From the NCBI GenBank assembly GCA_000499405.2, contig HG738138.1:8988888-9052887 (forward strand): 64,000 nt of DNA, in the 5' to 3' direction. This DNA is from Onchocerca volvulus. Lineage: Eukaryota > Nematoda > Chromadorea > Rhabditida > Onchocercidae. The stretch's first letter is position 1. Each line of letters starts with the position of its first letter. Positions 24,513 to 35,940 of this stretch are shown piece by piece. The notes beneath the pieces are model-generated. The model did no database searches and had not been told where the DNA came from. It was given only the letters and a program-made list of their open reading frames with translations. A program made the position numbers and the translations under genes.

Positions 24513-26267
24513 ATACACCTTAGTTTTAGATAACTTGGGAGAGTTTTAGCTTTGTTATAGCAGTTTTACTTTCTCCAAAGAATCGTATAATGCTTGTTTG
24601 AGCATTTAAGATCAGAGGAAATCAAAGCAAAATCAGTGAAATCCATCAAAATTGTGGCAAAATAGACGAAGATAAAACAAAACGAATTCCAAAACAGATG
24701 TAGACCACTGGGATTGCACTTTTCATGACACCAAAGCTGCACGCGGTTGCAGCACTTCGATGATGCATTTCTAATGGAATATTTTGAGGCTGATTAGATT
24801 CGTATAGACAGATTCAAGAGGCTGATATGTTTATTGAGACAATGGGGTGACTATAAACTAGTGGTAAGGATTTGAAATACATTTTTACAAAAGTAGACAA
24901 AAAAAAAAATGATAGTCAAAGTGTCTGTTTACAAAATGCGATGAATATATTCGACAGTTTTGGGAGGAATTCCAAATCCTACTACTTCATGGAATTTACA
25001 TCATTGTATTTGTGGACGAATAACAACATAATTGTGGATCAGAAAACCACAGGTTCTGAAATTCTCCAGCATCATCGTTATGAGTTTAGTCACACACTAC
25101 TGACTGGATGAGCTCAAGATTTGTACTGTTACCATTTGTTACTTTTCTTTTTCAGGAAGAGAAGCAGAAAGATGATTGACTGTCGGGCTAGATGTTTGGC
25201 TATGACAAGAAGAAACATGATTTTACTCGTATTCTCAAGTCTGATAAGTTTCTGATATTTTGCAATAAAGGTTTAACGCAGGAGATTTTCGAAGATGAAT
25301 ATCAAATTCAGCTCATCCGTTTTTGAGTGAATCATGTTTTGTCTATTTTCATCGTTTCTTTTTCTAGATGTTTTCACCGCTTAGTAATGCTAAACAAGAA
25401 ATAAAATTACTTATAGGATAGCAGTTATCTGCTTATGTAAAATAACATCATTCATTCGGTCAAGAAAGTAACTTCGAAATAATTAATGTCTATTTTCAGT
25501 CTAGGACTTTTGCAGCTTTCGGTCACTTGAAGACTCATCGGTCTATCAGGATGTTATCAGCGCAAAGAAGTCTTTTAAATATGTCGGTAATGTTGTATAA
25601 AATTATGAGTTTTTTGATTATAGAGCGATAAAAACTGGAAAGTGTAGATCGACGTTGACTTTCTGACCACATTGTTTTGTACCGAGATAGTTTTTCTGAA
25701 AAAAAAAATTTGTCCGTGAAGAAGAGGTCTCAAATGTAATAATATTTCTGGATGTATTATGGGTTCATCTTATTTCTTTAAAACCAAGAAGAAAAAAGAA
25801 AGTTTTATTTTATAGAGGCATCAAGGTTTTTGACCTTGTTACATCTCGTCCCTGCGTACAGCCTACTTTGGTTGAGTGGAAGTAGTGAAATGTATTGCCA
25901 CATGAAATTTTTTTTTAAATTTCATGTTATGCTCACTATCCCGCAGTTGCAGTTATATTCTTTTTGCTAGCCATAAAAAGATCTTAAGGTATGTTCTGTT
26001 TAACATAAAAAAGAGATGATCTGGTCTTTCATTGCAGTGATGATGTTAGTCAAGTAGTTGCCTCCGGTTGTATATCAGATATAATCGTCAGAAGATCTGG
26101 TTAACTTGTTTGCCGTTTTCGAACAAATTGGTTTTCAGCGACCAAAGGAATTTTGCATTTTACTTACGGAAACTTTTTGAGGTATATGTATCGATATTTT
26201 CGAATCTTTTCCCGCAATGAGATTTACGAAGTGAGCTGGACATTAAATAATAACGCAGTTGGAAATA
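24493..26267. other. intergenic spacer left of the Helitron block
   Basis: About 1.8 kb without a supported gene. It contains the upstream region of the minus-strand TMEM129 gene. Plus-strand open stretches here (for example 24872-25111) have no splice or similarity support. Confidence 0.4.
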
Positions 26268-26402
26268 TCTGTATAAATAAAAATGTAAATGTTCGTTTGT
26301 TCAAGATTTTAAATCTCCGGAACTTCTTCACCAATTCCTTCGAAATTTCTGACACAACGTTGCATTCGAATAGGCGCGTGCTTTTATATATTTATCTATC
26401 TA
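26268..26402 (+). repeat. left Helitron head of copy A, inverted partner at 31610-31747
   Basis: Shares with the reverse complement of 31610-31747 the order: TC...ATAAAAATGTAAATG, GTTCGTTTGTTC, GAAATTT..GACA, ACGTTGCATTC, AATA/GGCGC(A/G)TG, TTTTATATA. The two arms are diverged but collinear over about 130 nt. Confidence 0.75.
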
Positions 26403-27246
26403 CTATTATATAGACGACACATCTGTCATAGGTGAAAACATGCTTTTTTTTTTTGATAACATCTCTTTCTCTCTCTCTCTCCTGCCCTTTTCCTCCTTTA
26501 CATTTCAATGACACAAGCAACAATTCAGACAGTAGTGATAAAGCGAAAGTCATAAACAGAAAGTACGACAACGTAGTGAGCATTCAAACGACTGCTACTG
26601 TTGACCTATCGGAGTCACACTGTAAGAGGAAGCAGTCTCTAATCCAGCCGAACGACAAACTAAATTATACGATTTGATCACTTTTTCTTCCTCAGTAGAA
26701 ACAGTAGAGCGATGTGCAGCTGTATGGTTTCGCAAGCACGACGATTGCGTTCAGTGAACGAGCGAAACAAAGAATACGTGTGTGATAGATAAAAACATGC
26801 TTTTTTTGAAAAATAGCACCATCTGTTGAACATAAAAGCAACATACATTATATTAAATATTTTATGATTCCATTTTAATGTTTCCGTTTGCATTGTTAAA
26901 TTAAATTTTCATGGGTTCCGATTTATTTTCATTCTAGTTTAATTCGTGTGACGTTGCGTTGGAATTGAGCTGTGTCGTTTATCACAGCATTCATTTTGTG
27001 AGTGTAGTTTCTTTTTTTTATTATTTCTCATTTCGTTTTTTAATTCTTTTCCTTATTTTTTCAGTGCAATTGATGATGGAATTGAGCTATATCGATTAAT
27101 CTTTGAATTGAAGTGTTCCATTAGCATTTTTTTTTTTTGTGTTTTCGTGTTTTTTTCCTTTTTTTTAATGTTTTGCAATTTCATATTTATTTGTTATAAC
27201 TTTCTTCTTTTTCAGTGTAGTTGATCTGCTTTAGTTCATCCAAATA

Positions 27247-29825
27247 TTGCCTGGCAAAAGATCAAACTTAGGTTGTCATACTCGTGAAAAGGATGCAGTG
27301 CGACGAATAATTGCAAATCAAACTGAGAAAGAGAGAGCATCATCCTGAACGAGCGAAAAGCGTGCCGAGGAAGCAGCAGAGCGACATGTAGCCAGACCTA
27401 AGGATGTACGGTTGGGAGCACGGCGATCGTGTTTTGCAGCTTCAGATCTGCTTCTTTCTCAACAGAATGAACCCACAGGTGGAGAGTGGCTGAAAGACGT
27501 CAACGAGAAATAGCAGATCAGCGTCAAAAAAACTCCATGCTCAGTAATCACGCGATTACAATCGCCTCACATTCCGATGCAGCCCAACTCATGATTACAG
27601 TTTGAGCCGGCATGTTCTCATCGGTATTATGATGAAGTGTGTCCTGATTGCAAGGCTTTGGAATTTAATGGAGAAACGAAAAGGATGTGTTGCGCTGCCG
27701 GAAAAATTAAACTGCCTCAACTTGGAGAATCGGCGGAGCCATTAAAAACTGTGCTTGCTGGATATACAGCCGAATCGAAGCATTTCCTATCTAACATCAG
27801 GAAATACACCTCATACTTTCAGAAGATGTCGATCGGTGCAGAAATCGTAACAACTCAATTCATGCCAATTTTCAAAGTGAAAGAGCAAATTTATCATAAA
27901 GTCGACTTTCTGCTTCGTTCCTAGACGGTCAACATAAATATGTATTTTATCAGTGATGGCAATGATGAATTGAATGCGCGTTGCGGAATTTCTAACGACA
28001 TAAAAAGATCGTTTCCTAGTTACAAAAGCTTCTTCACGAAAAAAAAGAAAATTAGTATGTTTGTTCAAAACAGCAATTGACATGATGCCATCTGATACAC
28101 ATAGAATTGTTATTTGTGTTGGCAATTTTTTTTTTTTTTTTTTTTTTTTAGAGAACGTGTACGAAGATTCAATGCTCCATCTATAGATGAAGTGGCAATT
28201 GTTATAGTCGGTGATCAACTGCAACCTAGAGATATTATTCTTCACCGGAGAAACGATCAATTGACAAAAATTGCAGAAACTGATCGGTGCTACGATGCTC
28301 TGCAATATTCAATCATTTTTTGGGATGGTGTCGATGGATATCACTTCAATGTTAAAATAATAAATCCATTCAGTGGCGAAGAAACAGATGAGAAATGCAG
28401 CGCAATAAATTATTATTTATACCGATTAATGATTCAAGAAAATAAAGACAATCACATTTTGAAATGCCGTTTCACCAATATATCGTAGAATGTACGCAAA
28501 AATCGAAACAGAATGTTTGATATTCATCCGTTTGAATCAGACCAAGTTTCGCTTTGAAGAATACATTCATTTGCGAGATTCAGTTGTAAATGATGGTAAA
28601 ACAACTGACGTTGGAAGACAAGTATTTCGCCATCTTTATATACAGGTAGTACATGTCATATGCATGAGTACGCTCAAGATGTAATTGCGTATGTTCGCCA
28701 TTACGGGCGTCCAGACCAATTCCTTACATTCACATGCAGTCCAGCTTGGGATGATATCCAAAATCTCTTACTTCCTGGGCAATCGCCGGTGGATAGGCAT
28801 GATATCACAGCAAGTGTTTTCAGACAGAAGCTGAAATCGCTGATGGATTTCATGGTAAAACATGAAGTATTTGGGTCTGTATGTTGCTGGATATACTTGG
28901 TAGAATGACAGGAGAGAGGATTGCCACATGCACATATGCTAATCTGGCTTTATCACAAAATCACTTCAAATGAAATCGACGATGTAATATGCGCTGAAAT
29001 ACCCGATGCCGACTTCGATAAGGATTTATATGAAGTTGTGACGAAAAATATGCATGGATCTTGCGGTACGCTGAATCCAAATTCATCATGCATGGTCGAC
29101 GGAAAATGCTGTAAGCGATATCTCCGAGCATTAACATCCAACACAGTTGCAAAACCATGGATATCCTTTATACAGAAGAAGATAAATTAGCAACTATACA
29201 GGTAAATTAGCAACTATACAAATGCAGAAAGGTGATATCGAAGTAGATAACTGGTGGGAAAAACATACAAAGCGCATATGAACGTGGAATACTGTTACCC
29301 CGTTAAATCGATCAAATACATTTGTAAGTTAACGTAAATAAAGGCAGCGATAACATGCAGTCAAAAAGAAATGATAGGAATGCGGTATTACATATCGATG
29401 AAATCGCACAGTATTAGGCTGGAAGATACATGAGCAGTGATGAAGCTATATAGCGAATTTTTTCATTCCCCATACATACTGTTAGCAATACATCTGAGAA
29501 ATGAACAACGCGTTTATTTCAAGCCATAAATGTGCAACAAATCGCCCTGAATTCACCGGCTACAACGTTAACTGCTTTCTTCATATTATGTCAAAATGAC
29601 ACATTTGCGAAAACACTTGTATATTCGGAAGTGCCTACATATTACACATTAAATGCGAGTAGAAAATCATTTAAACGACGCAAACGAGGAGAATCAGTAG
29701 ATGGACAACCTGGCATATTCAAACAAACTACGATAGGCAGACTGTACACCGTGCATCATAATCAAGACGAATGCTTTTTCCTTCGCATATTGTTAGTAAG
29801 TGTGCCCGGCCCAACCTCTTTCTAG
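27247..29825 (+). pseudogene. Helitron Rep (HUH) region, broken, copy A
   Basis: The N-terminal part of a Helitron replication initiator with helicase. The usual start is visible as PGKRSNLGCHTR, but its first codon is TTG in place of ATG (27247). Recognisable blocks follow in shifting frames: CAAGKIKLPQL (27690s), SIGAEIVTTQFMPIFKVK, GDQLQPRDIILHRRNDQL, YGRPDQFLTFTCSPAWDDI, then LPHAHMLIWLYHKIT with the HUH metal motif PHAH (28921 on). The catalytic-tyrosine region QY-stop-AGRYMSS (about 29410) contains a TAG. Later blocks are SPATTLTAFFILCQND, YSEVPTYYTLNASRKSF and LYTVHHNQDECFFLR. A 19-nt tandem duplication breaks the frame near 29190-29220. It cannot encode a full protein. Confidence 0.9.
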
Positions 29826-31560
29826 CAATTGAAAATTGTCAACGACGTTACTCACGCTACGTTTCGCAGTGCATGTAGACTTTGAATTTATTGGAGGAAG
29901 ACCGACACTGGAATGTATGCATTAATGACACGTGCAACACGTCACTTCCGGATTAAATTTGTTCATTGTTTGTAATCATATTGAGTTCGGAGTTCAGGTC
30001 AATTCTTGCACCGACACAGCAATAAGAACAGTTCAGATTCGGAGTTTTCACACAGACGCAGCGATAGCATTTGTTTGGAGTTCAAAGCGACACAGCAGTA
30101 GCAATAATTCAACAATTTAGTTGAGCAGTATTATTCTCCACGAGCGACAAAGAAACCAGTAATCAATTTACTTGAATATTTTCTAATAATTGCTTATAAC
30201 ATGGATGAAGAATCACTGTTCCGTCCATCAAAATCTTCAAACAGGATTCATCTCTTTCACAACAACGTAAACAAAAAATTTTCCTGACTCATGGATTTCA
30301 CAGCAAAAATTTACAACGAAGCGTTGATAATGATTGAAGATTTGTGCTTAGAAATCAAATCTTCAATCATTATCAACGCTTCGTTATAGATAGAAAAAAG
30401 TAAACTGCCAATAGTGTGGTTGAGAAAATCTTCTTAGATGCGCCAAGAGGAACTGGTAAAACGTTTCTAGTCAGATTGATTCTGGCAGCAATTCGATCCC
30501 AGAATAACATAGTCTTGGCTCTTACATCGTTCGGAGTAGCTTTGACATTGCTACCAGGTGAAGGAGCTGCTCATTCCTCTTGAAATTGCCACTGAACATG
30601 CAATTCATTGGAACTCCCACATGCAACATTTCCAAAACATCCGGGGTGGGAAAAGTATTGCAAAAATGCAAACTTATTGTTTGGGATTAATGTACAATGG
30701 CGCACAAAAATCGATCAAAGCTCTTGATCGATCATTGCAAAATTTTCGACGCGTGAAGACGTTAAAATTAACTACAAATATGCGTGTTTAGCTGCAAAAC
30801 AGTTGGAATATGCTCATCGATCAGCTGGAATATTCTCACATCAATTGCTGGAACTTGGAGACGAGAAAGTGCCGGTCGATCTGACCTCAGGACGAATTTC
30901 ATTGCCTCATAACTTCTCAATTTAGTGACATCAAAAAAACTCTCGAAATTCTCAATATTCAAATCAGTTATAAGAATCACGATTGGCTAAATGAACGAGC
31001 TATTCTTGAGGCCAAGAAGAAAGACTTCTACGAACTTAACAATATACAGTTTAACATTCAAAGCGAAGCAGTCACATACGAATCCATCAACAATGTTGTG
31101 GAAGCCAATCAAGCAGTTAATTATCCAACAAAATTTTTGAATTCATTCGGTTTACCAGGATACCATCGCACATACTGCAATTAAAAATCGGCTTGCCAAT
31201 AATTATATTGCGAGATATCAACCAGTCGAAACTCTGCAACGGCACGCGGCTTGCAGTAAAAAAAATTGATGGGCAACGTCTAGAAGCAACAATCTTAACA
31301 GGATCTTTCGAGGATGAAGATTTATTTCCTCATTTTCACACTTATATGATTCCAACAGATATGCCATTTCAAGAGATTGCAATTCCCAATTCGATTGGCG
31401 TTTGCAGTCACATTAACGAAATTCAGAGCTATTCAATAGAATTGTACGGTTTAGACTTAGGCACCTCTCACATGGACAATTATATGATCCGTGTTCTAGA
31501 ATCGGCAAACCAGACAATCTCTATATCTACACACGCAATGGAATGACAAAAAATATTGTT
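29826..31560 (+). pseudogene. Helitron Pif1-type helicase region, broken, copy A
   Basis: Continues the polyprotein. Around 30430-30540 the Walker A region reads FLDAPRGTGKTFLVRLIL followed by LALTSFGVALTLLPG. The C-terminal part keeps LPIIILRDINQSKLCNG and TRLAVKKIDGQRLEATI (31190-31300), IPTDMPFQ, then frame-shifted remnants of the last helicase motifs (YGLDL, VLESANQTISIS) and a stop at about 31546. Frameshifts, stops and the foldback at 30315-30385 inactivate it. Pif1-family helicase fused to an HUH Rep is diagnostic of Helitrons. Confidence 0.88.
30315..30385. repeat. perfect 29-bp inverted repeat in the helicase pseudogene
   Basis: Arms 30315-30343 and 30357-30385 are exact reverse complements (left arm begins AACGAAGCGTTGATAATGAT), with a 13-nt loop. 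The left arm matches the expected coding sequence (YNEALIMIEDLCL). The right arm replaces the expected downstream sequence, so it looks like a foldback (template-switch) duplication and not an original hairpin. Confidence 0.9.
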
Positions 31561-31747
31561 TAGCCACAAGCTTTGTGAAATTAAATATTTAGCCAGATTG
31601 AGCCACAACAACGCGTATATATAAAAAGTATATAAAAACATGCGCATATTGGAATGCAACGTAATGTCAAAATTTCAGAGCAATCGGTGGGAATTTTCAG
31701 AAATTTTGAACAAACGAACATTTACATTTTTATTTTTTTTATATTGA

Positions 31748-32635
31748 CTCTTCGAATAGAATTTTCCTATTGGAAATAATGAACTAAATGGTACTACAAA
31801 ACTGGTAAATTATAATCGCTATACAGATATGCTAAGCAATTCTAAATTTAATTTTTCTTCACTTTGCAATTTTTAGTTTCTTAGATTTCTAAATGAAAAA
31901 TGTCATTATAGTCTCAAAAACATGCCAAAGAATGTTACTAATATCCCTTCATTCGTGCCTTTATCTTCAACCAGCAAAATTCATAGCTTTTTCACAGAGG
32001 TTTTAGAAATCTTTTTTACTCTTAACTCACTCCAATTATCGAAACTGGAAACAGCCTTTGAGAATGTATTTACCATTTTTTTCTTCGTGTTCCCCTAAAA
32101 TATGATTTTTTTTTCTTGAGATAAGTTTATGTGAGCAGTGCTGTAGAGATTTTAAAATTTGTTGCTAATATTTTTGACGAATGTTTGATTAGGAGTATGC
32201 AGATATATGTATTTCTGGTATTATCATGTCGGGGATATATGATGTATTACTTTACTGTAGACTATATTGTTATCGCCAAATAAGCCACTGTATTAAATGA
32301 AAGTTGCTTGCCACGTAAATTCTGACTGGTACTTCTGATTCGCGTGCTTTCCTAATCTGTATCATATCTACCTTCTAGACAGAAATGGTTAAATAGATCG
32401 ACGAAAATTATTGTTGTCACTCTATTAATCATTCTTTTTATGTCCAAAACTTTTCGCAAAAAAATACCAGGAAAGTTTGGCTTCGGCTGCTTCTTTATTG
32501 TTTTGGTTACTCGCTTCGCAGATTATAATAATAAAATATAAGTGCGTTGCACATCACAGATTTTTCGACAAGGTTTTAGAATATTTTATTTCCAATTTTA
32601 ATGGGAAATTAGATATTTAGAAAGTGATGATGCAG

Positions 32636-32637
<2 letters not shown>
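31748..32637. other. spacer between Helitron copy A and microsatellite
   Basis: AT-rich, no gene or recognisable element. Confidence 0.4.

Positions 32638-32730
<93 letters not shown>
32638..32730. repeat. (ATT)31 microsatellite
   Basis: 93 nt of uninterrupted ATT trinucleotides. Next to it, the 33-nt string starting GATTAATTTCTATTATTATT occurs at 32731-32763 and again at 32800-32832 with a 69-nt period, with a short ATC tract between, so the flank has itself been duplicated. Confidence 0.95.
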
Positions 32731-32841
32731 GATTAATTTCTATTATTATTGCTAACCGTATCAATTATTATTATCATCATCATCATCATTATTATTATTG
32801 ATTAATTTCTATTATTATTGCTAACCGTATCATTTACTCAA

Positions 32842-33086
32842 GAAGTGAGAGATTGGAGGAAAAAGGAGAATGACAGAAAAAAAGGTAGGCAGAGCCAATA
32901 AACTCCGCCTCCTCACCTATTTTCAGTTGTCACGGACGTGACACGTGAAAAAAAGCAATTATATTTACTCATGAAAAAGGTCTGTTGGAGTACAAAATTA
33001 TGGCAAAATTTGAAAACAATCGGCGGAGAACTTTCCAGAGATCCGTCGAAGGTAACAGGTAGCACTTACATTTTTATTTATATAGA
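32842..33086 (-). repeat. Helitron-head module R1 with palindromes
   Basis: One of four related units (see 35356-35678, 35940-36176, 36180-36440). Read on the minus strand it starts TCTATATAAATAAAAATGTA, has a CTACCTGTTACC tract, an ACCGATTG...CAAATTTT block, a near palindrome TGTCACGTCCGTGACA and a 22-nt imperfect inverted repeat (GGCGGAG...CTC.GCC), then a purine/pyrimidine-biased tail. Probably the 5' module of a Helitron subfamily different from that of copy A. Confidence 0.75.
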
Positions 33087-33171
33087 CTAGCTGGACCCGG
33101 CCACGCTCCGCGTGGCCGATCCAGCTAGTTTATGGGGGCCGACCACGCTTCGCATGTCCGGCTCCGGCTAA
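33087..33171. mobile_element. two Helitron 3' tails forming divergent tail-head junctions
   Basis: 33087-33128 is bounded by CTAG on both sides and folds as CTAGCTGGA...TCCAGCTAG around an inner hairpin GGCCACG/CGTGGCC. On the minus strand its CTAG is followed immediately by the head TCTATATA at 33086. 33129-33171 holds a second, weaker hairpin tail (GGCCGACCACGC...) ending CTAA, followed immediately by a plus-strand head TCTATATAAG at 33172. A hairpin then CTRR is the classic Helitron 3' end. Confidence 0.75.
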
Positions 33172-33408
33172 TCTATATAAGTAGAAATGTCAATGTTTGT
33201 TTGTTCAAAATCTTAAACTTCCGTAAGTTCATAAACTTGCACGTTATCTATATTCAAAATCTTAAATACCGGAAATCCTTAACCTATTGCTTTGAAATTT
33301 TGACACAGAGTTGCAGTCGAATACGCGCATGTTTTTAAATATTCATCGATTGATTTCAAATTTTGATACGCGTTGCATTCCAGTGGGTAAATGTTTTTAA
33401 AAATATTT

Positions 33409-35186
33409 TTATTTCCTCAATTTCAAAAACATTAATTTTCCATACTTGTGGGTATACAATATTTTTTGTTCCATTTTCTGTGTAGATATAGAAACTGTCT
33501 GGTTTGCCGACTCTAGAACACTATTCGACATGTTTATGGTTGCTAATTTACCGCCATCTTCTGCTGATCTTCTGTATAAAGGATATCCATCGCTTCCTGT
33601 AACTGTGTTGAATATAAATGCTCGAGGATATCGCTTAGAGTATTTTCCGTCCATCATGCACGGTGATTTTGGATTCAGTGTACCGCAAAGTCCATGTATC
33701 ATATTTTTCGTCACAATTTCATACAAATCCTTATCGACATCGGCATCCGGTACTTCAGCGCATATTACATCGTCGATTTCATTTAAAGTGATTTTGTGAT
33801 AAAGCCAGATTAGTATATGTGCATGTGGCAGTCCTCTCTTTTGCCATTCCAGTGAGTACATCCAGCAGCGTACAGATCCAAACACTTCATGTTTTGTCAT
33901 GAAATTCATCAGCTACTTCAGCTTCTGTCTGAAAACACGTGCTGTGATGTCATGCCTATCCATCGTCGATTGCCCAGGAAGTAAGAGATTTCGTATATCA
34001 TCCCAAGCTGGATTGCACGTGAATGTCATGAATTGATCTGGACGCCCGTATTGGCGAACATTTGCAATTGCATCTTGAGCGTACTCATGCATATGACGTG
34101 GACTGCCTGCATATGAAGATGGCAAAATCGTTAGTCTTCCAATGTTAGTTGTATTACCGTCATTTACAACTGCATCCCGCAAATGAATATATTCTTCAGA
34201 GCGAAGCTTGGTCTGATTCAAACGGATGAATATCAAACGTTTTTGCATACGTATCTACGGTATATTGGCGAAACAACTGCCGACATTTCAAAATGTGATT
34301 TTCTTCATTCTCTCGAATCATTAATCGGTATGAATAATAGTTCACTGCGCTGCATTTCTTATTTGTTTCTTCGCCACTTATTGGATTTATCACCTTAATA
34401 TTGATGTGATATCCATCGGCACCATCCCAAAAAATGATTGGATATTGTAGAGCATCGTAGCATCGATGAGTTTCTGCAATTTTTACCAATTGATCGTTTC
34501 TCCTGTGAAGAACAATATCTCTAGGTTCGAATTGATCTCCAACAATAACAATTGCCACTTCGTCTATAGTTGGAGCATTGAATCTTCGGACGTGTTCTCC
34601 AGCAAGTGTTTTTCAGCATGAATTACAATCTTGTGTGTATCAGATGGCATCATATCAATTGCTGTTTTGAACAAACGCACTAAATTATTTTTTTCGTGAA
34701 AAAGTTGTTGCAGTTGGTAAACGATGGATCTTTCTATGTCGGTATGAATTTCGCAACGTGCATCCAATTCATCATTGCTATCCCGATGAAATACATTTGT
34801 AGGAATTTATGCTGACCATCCGGCAACAGAAGCAGAGAGCCAGCTTTATGATAAATTTGCCCTTTCACTTTGAAAATTGGCATGTATTGTGTCGTCACGA
34901 TTTCTGCGCCGAACGATATCATTTGGAAGCAGGAGTTATATTTTCTGATTTTAGACAGGAAACGCTTTGATTGGGCAGTATATCGGGCAAGCAAAGTTTT
35001 TAATGGCTCTGGCGGTTCTTCAAGTCGAGATAGTTTAATTTTCCCAGCAGCGCACACATTCCTTTTGAATTCGTTACGTTTTTTTATAAATCTTACGATT
35101 TCTGTTTGATGCGTATAGGAGCTATAAAGTACATTAAATTCGTTACGTAATGTTACAGCGTAACACGTTATTAAAAGCCGTAACAC
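33409..35186 (-). pseudogene. Helitron Rep fused to helicase C-end by internal deletion, copy B
   Basis: From right to left the minus strand reads CAAGKIKLSRLEEPPEPL, SFGAEIVTTQYMPIFKVK, KIVIHAEKHLLENTSED, GDQFEPRDIVLHRRNDQL, YGRPDQFMTFTCNPAWDDI, then WQKRGLPHAHILIWLYHKIT with the PHAH metal motif. There are frameshifts between blocks (near 34760, 34560, 34230 and 33910). At about 33525 the frame passes straight from GGKLATINM, early in the Rep, to VLESANQTVSIS, the very end of the helicase in copy A. About 2.3 kb of the ancestral element is therefore deleted, and the join is in frame over a 166-codon ORF. Not functional as a transposase. Confidence 0.88.
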
Positions 35187-35355
35187 GTTATTAAGACGTC
35201 GTGATACTATGTTTAATTTCTTTAATTTTTGCTTTTACTTTTATGAAATCCGATTTTCTTCTATTTTTTTCAATTTTCTTCGACTTTTTACTTCTTTTAT
35301 TTTTTTAGTTTTTAACTTTTTTTAGCTTTTACTTTTATGAAGTCCGATTTACTTC

Positions 35356-35678
35356 AGGATAGAGAGATGCGCGGAGGAAGGAGAATGAGAGAAAAAAGGA
35401 TAGAGATATGCGCGGAAGAAAGAGAATGAGGGATAAAAGGATAGAGAGATGCGCGGAAGAAGGAGGATGAGAGAAAAAGGGAAGGCGGAGTCAATAAACT
35501 CCACCCCGTCACTTATTTTCAGTTGTCACGTACGTGACACGTGAAAAAACGTAACCATATCTACTCATAAAGAAGGTCGGTTGGAGTACAAGGTTGTTTT
35601 AAAATTTGAAAAAAATCGGTTGAGAATTTACCGGAGATCGGGCGTAGGTAACAGATAGCATTTACATTTTTATTTAGA
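35356..35678 (-). repeat. Helitron-head module R2 with 43-nt tandem repeats
   Basis: Same head type as R1. It contains the perfect 16-nt palindrome TGTCACGTACGTGACA (35526-35541) and the inverted repeat GGCGGAGT...ACTCCACC. At 35356-35480 a unit of about 43 nt (AGAGAGATGCGCGGAAGAAG plus AGAATGAGAGAAAAA) is repeated three times. Confidence 0.75.
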
Positions 35679-35689
35679 AATAAGAAGAT

Positions 35690-35940
35690 ATAAGGTTATT
35701 AGAGAAGTGGGGGGAAGAAGAAGAATGAGGGAAAAAGAAGAAGGCTAGTTATTATCACTATTAGAGAGATGGGGGAGGAAGAAGAATCAGAGAAAAAATG
35801 AAGGCTAACTGTTATTACTATTTGAGAGATGAGGGGAAGAGGGAGAATGAGAGAAAAAAAAAAGAAGCTAACTTTTATTACTATTAGAGAGATGAGAAGT
35901 AGGAGAATAGAGAAGAGAGGGAAGGCTGGCTGTTATTACT
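35690..35940. repeat. minisatellite, about 65-nt unit
   Basis: About four to five imperfect copies of a unit made of AGAGAGATG, a G/A-rich stretch (GAGAATGAGAGAAAAA) and GGCTAACTGTTATTACTATT. It seems to have grown out of the purine-rich tail of the neighbouring head modules. Confidence 0.8.

Larger units (their letters stand above)
26268..31747 (+). mobile_element. decayed autonomous Helitron, copy A
   Basis: The left end starts with TCTGTATAAATAAAAATGTA followed by a GTTCGTTTGTTC tract, the form of the widespread animal Helitron 5' head (TC start). Plus-strand remains of a Rep/Pif1-helicase polyprotein fill 27247-31560. The right end (31610-31747) is an inverted diverged copy of the same head, so the element is bounded by inverted heads and lacks a hairpin-CTRR tail at this edge. 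Length is about 5.5 kb. Many in-frame stops and shifts and a 24-T run (28126-28149) show it is inactive. A shared family with copy B is clear from near-identical protein fragments. Confidence 0.85.
33172..35678 (-). mobile_element. internally deleted Helitron, copy B
   Basis: About 2.5 kb, flanked by inward-facing heads: a plus-strand head at 33172 (with the GTTTGTTTGTTC tract) and a minus-strand head starting at 35678. The coding remains run on the minus strand, so the true 5' end is on the right. The Rep N-terminal part is joined directly to the last part of the helicase, and the centre is missing. Of the same family as copy A, judging from the proteins. Confidence 0.8.

Noticed and set aside
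27811..28305. 164-residue minus-strand ORF opposite the Helitron Rep
   Set aside because: The plus strand in the same region carries recognisable Rep blocks. The minus frame includes a homopolymer Lys run from the T tract and matches nothing.
32638..32832. ATT/ATC repeat region as a CRISPR or regulatory array
   Set aside because: It is a simple trinucleotide microsatellite with a duplicated flank. There is no spacer-repeat structure.
33446..33799. 117-residue plus-strand ORF in Helitron copy B
   Set aside because: It is the antisense shadow of the minus-strand Rep segment containing PHAH.
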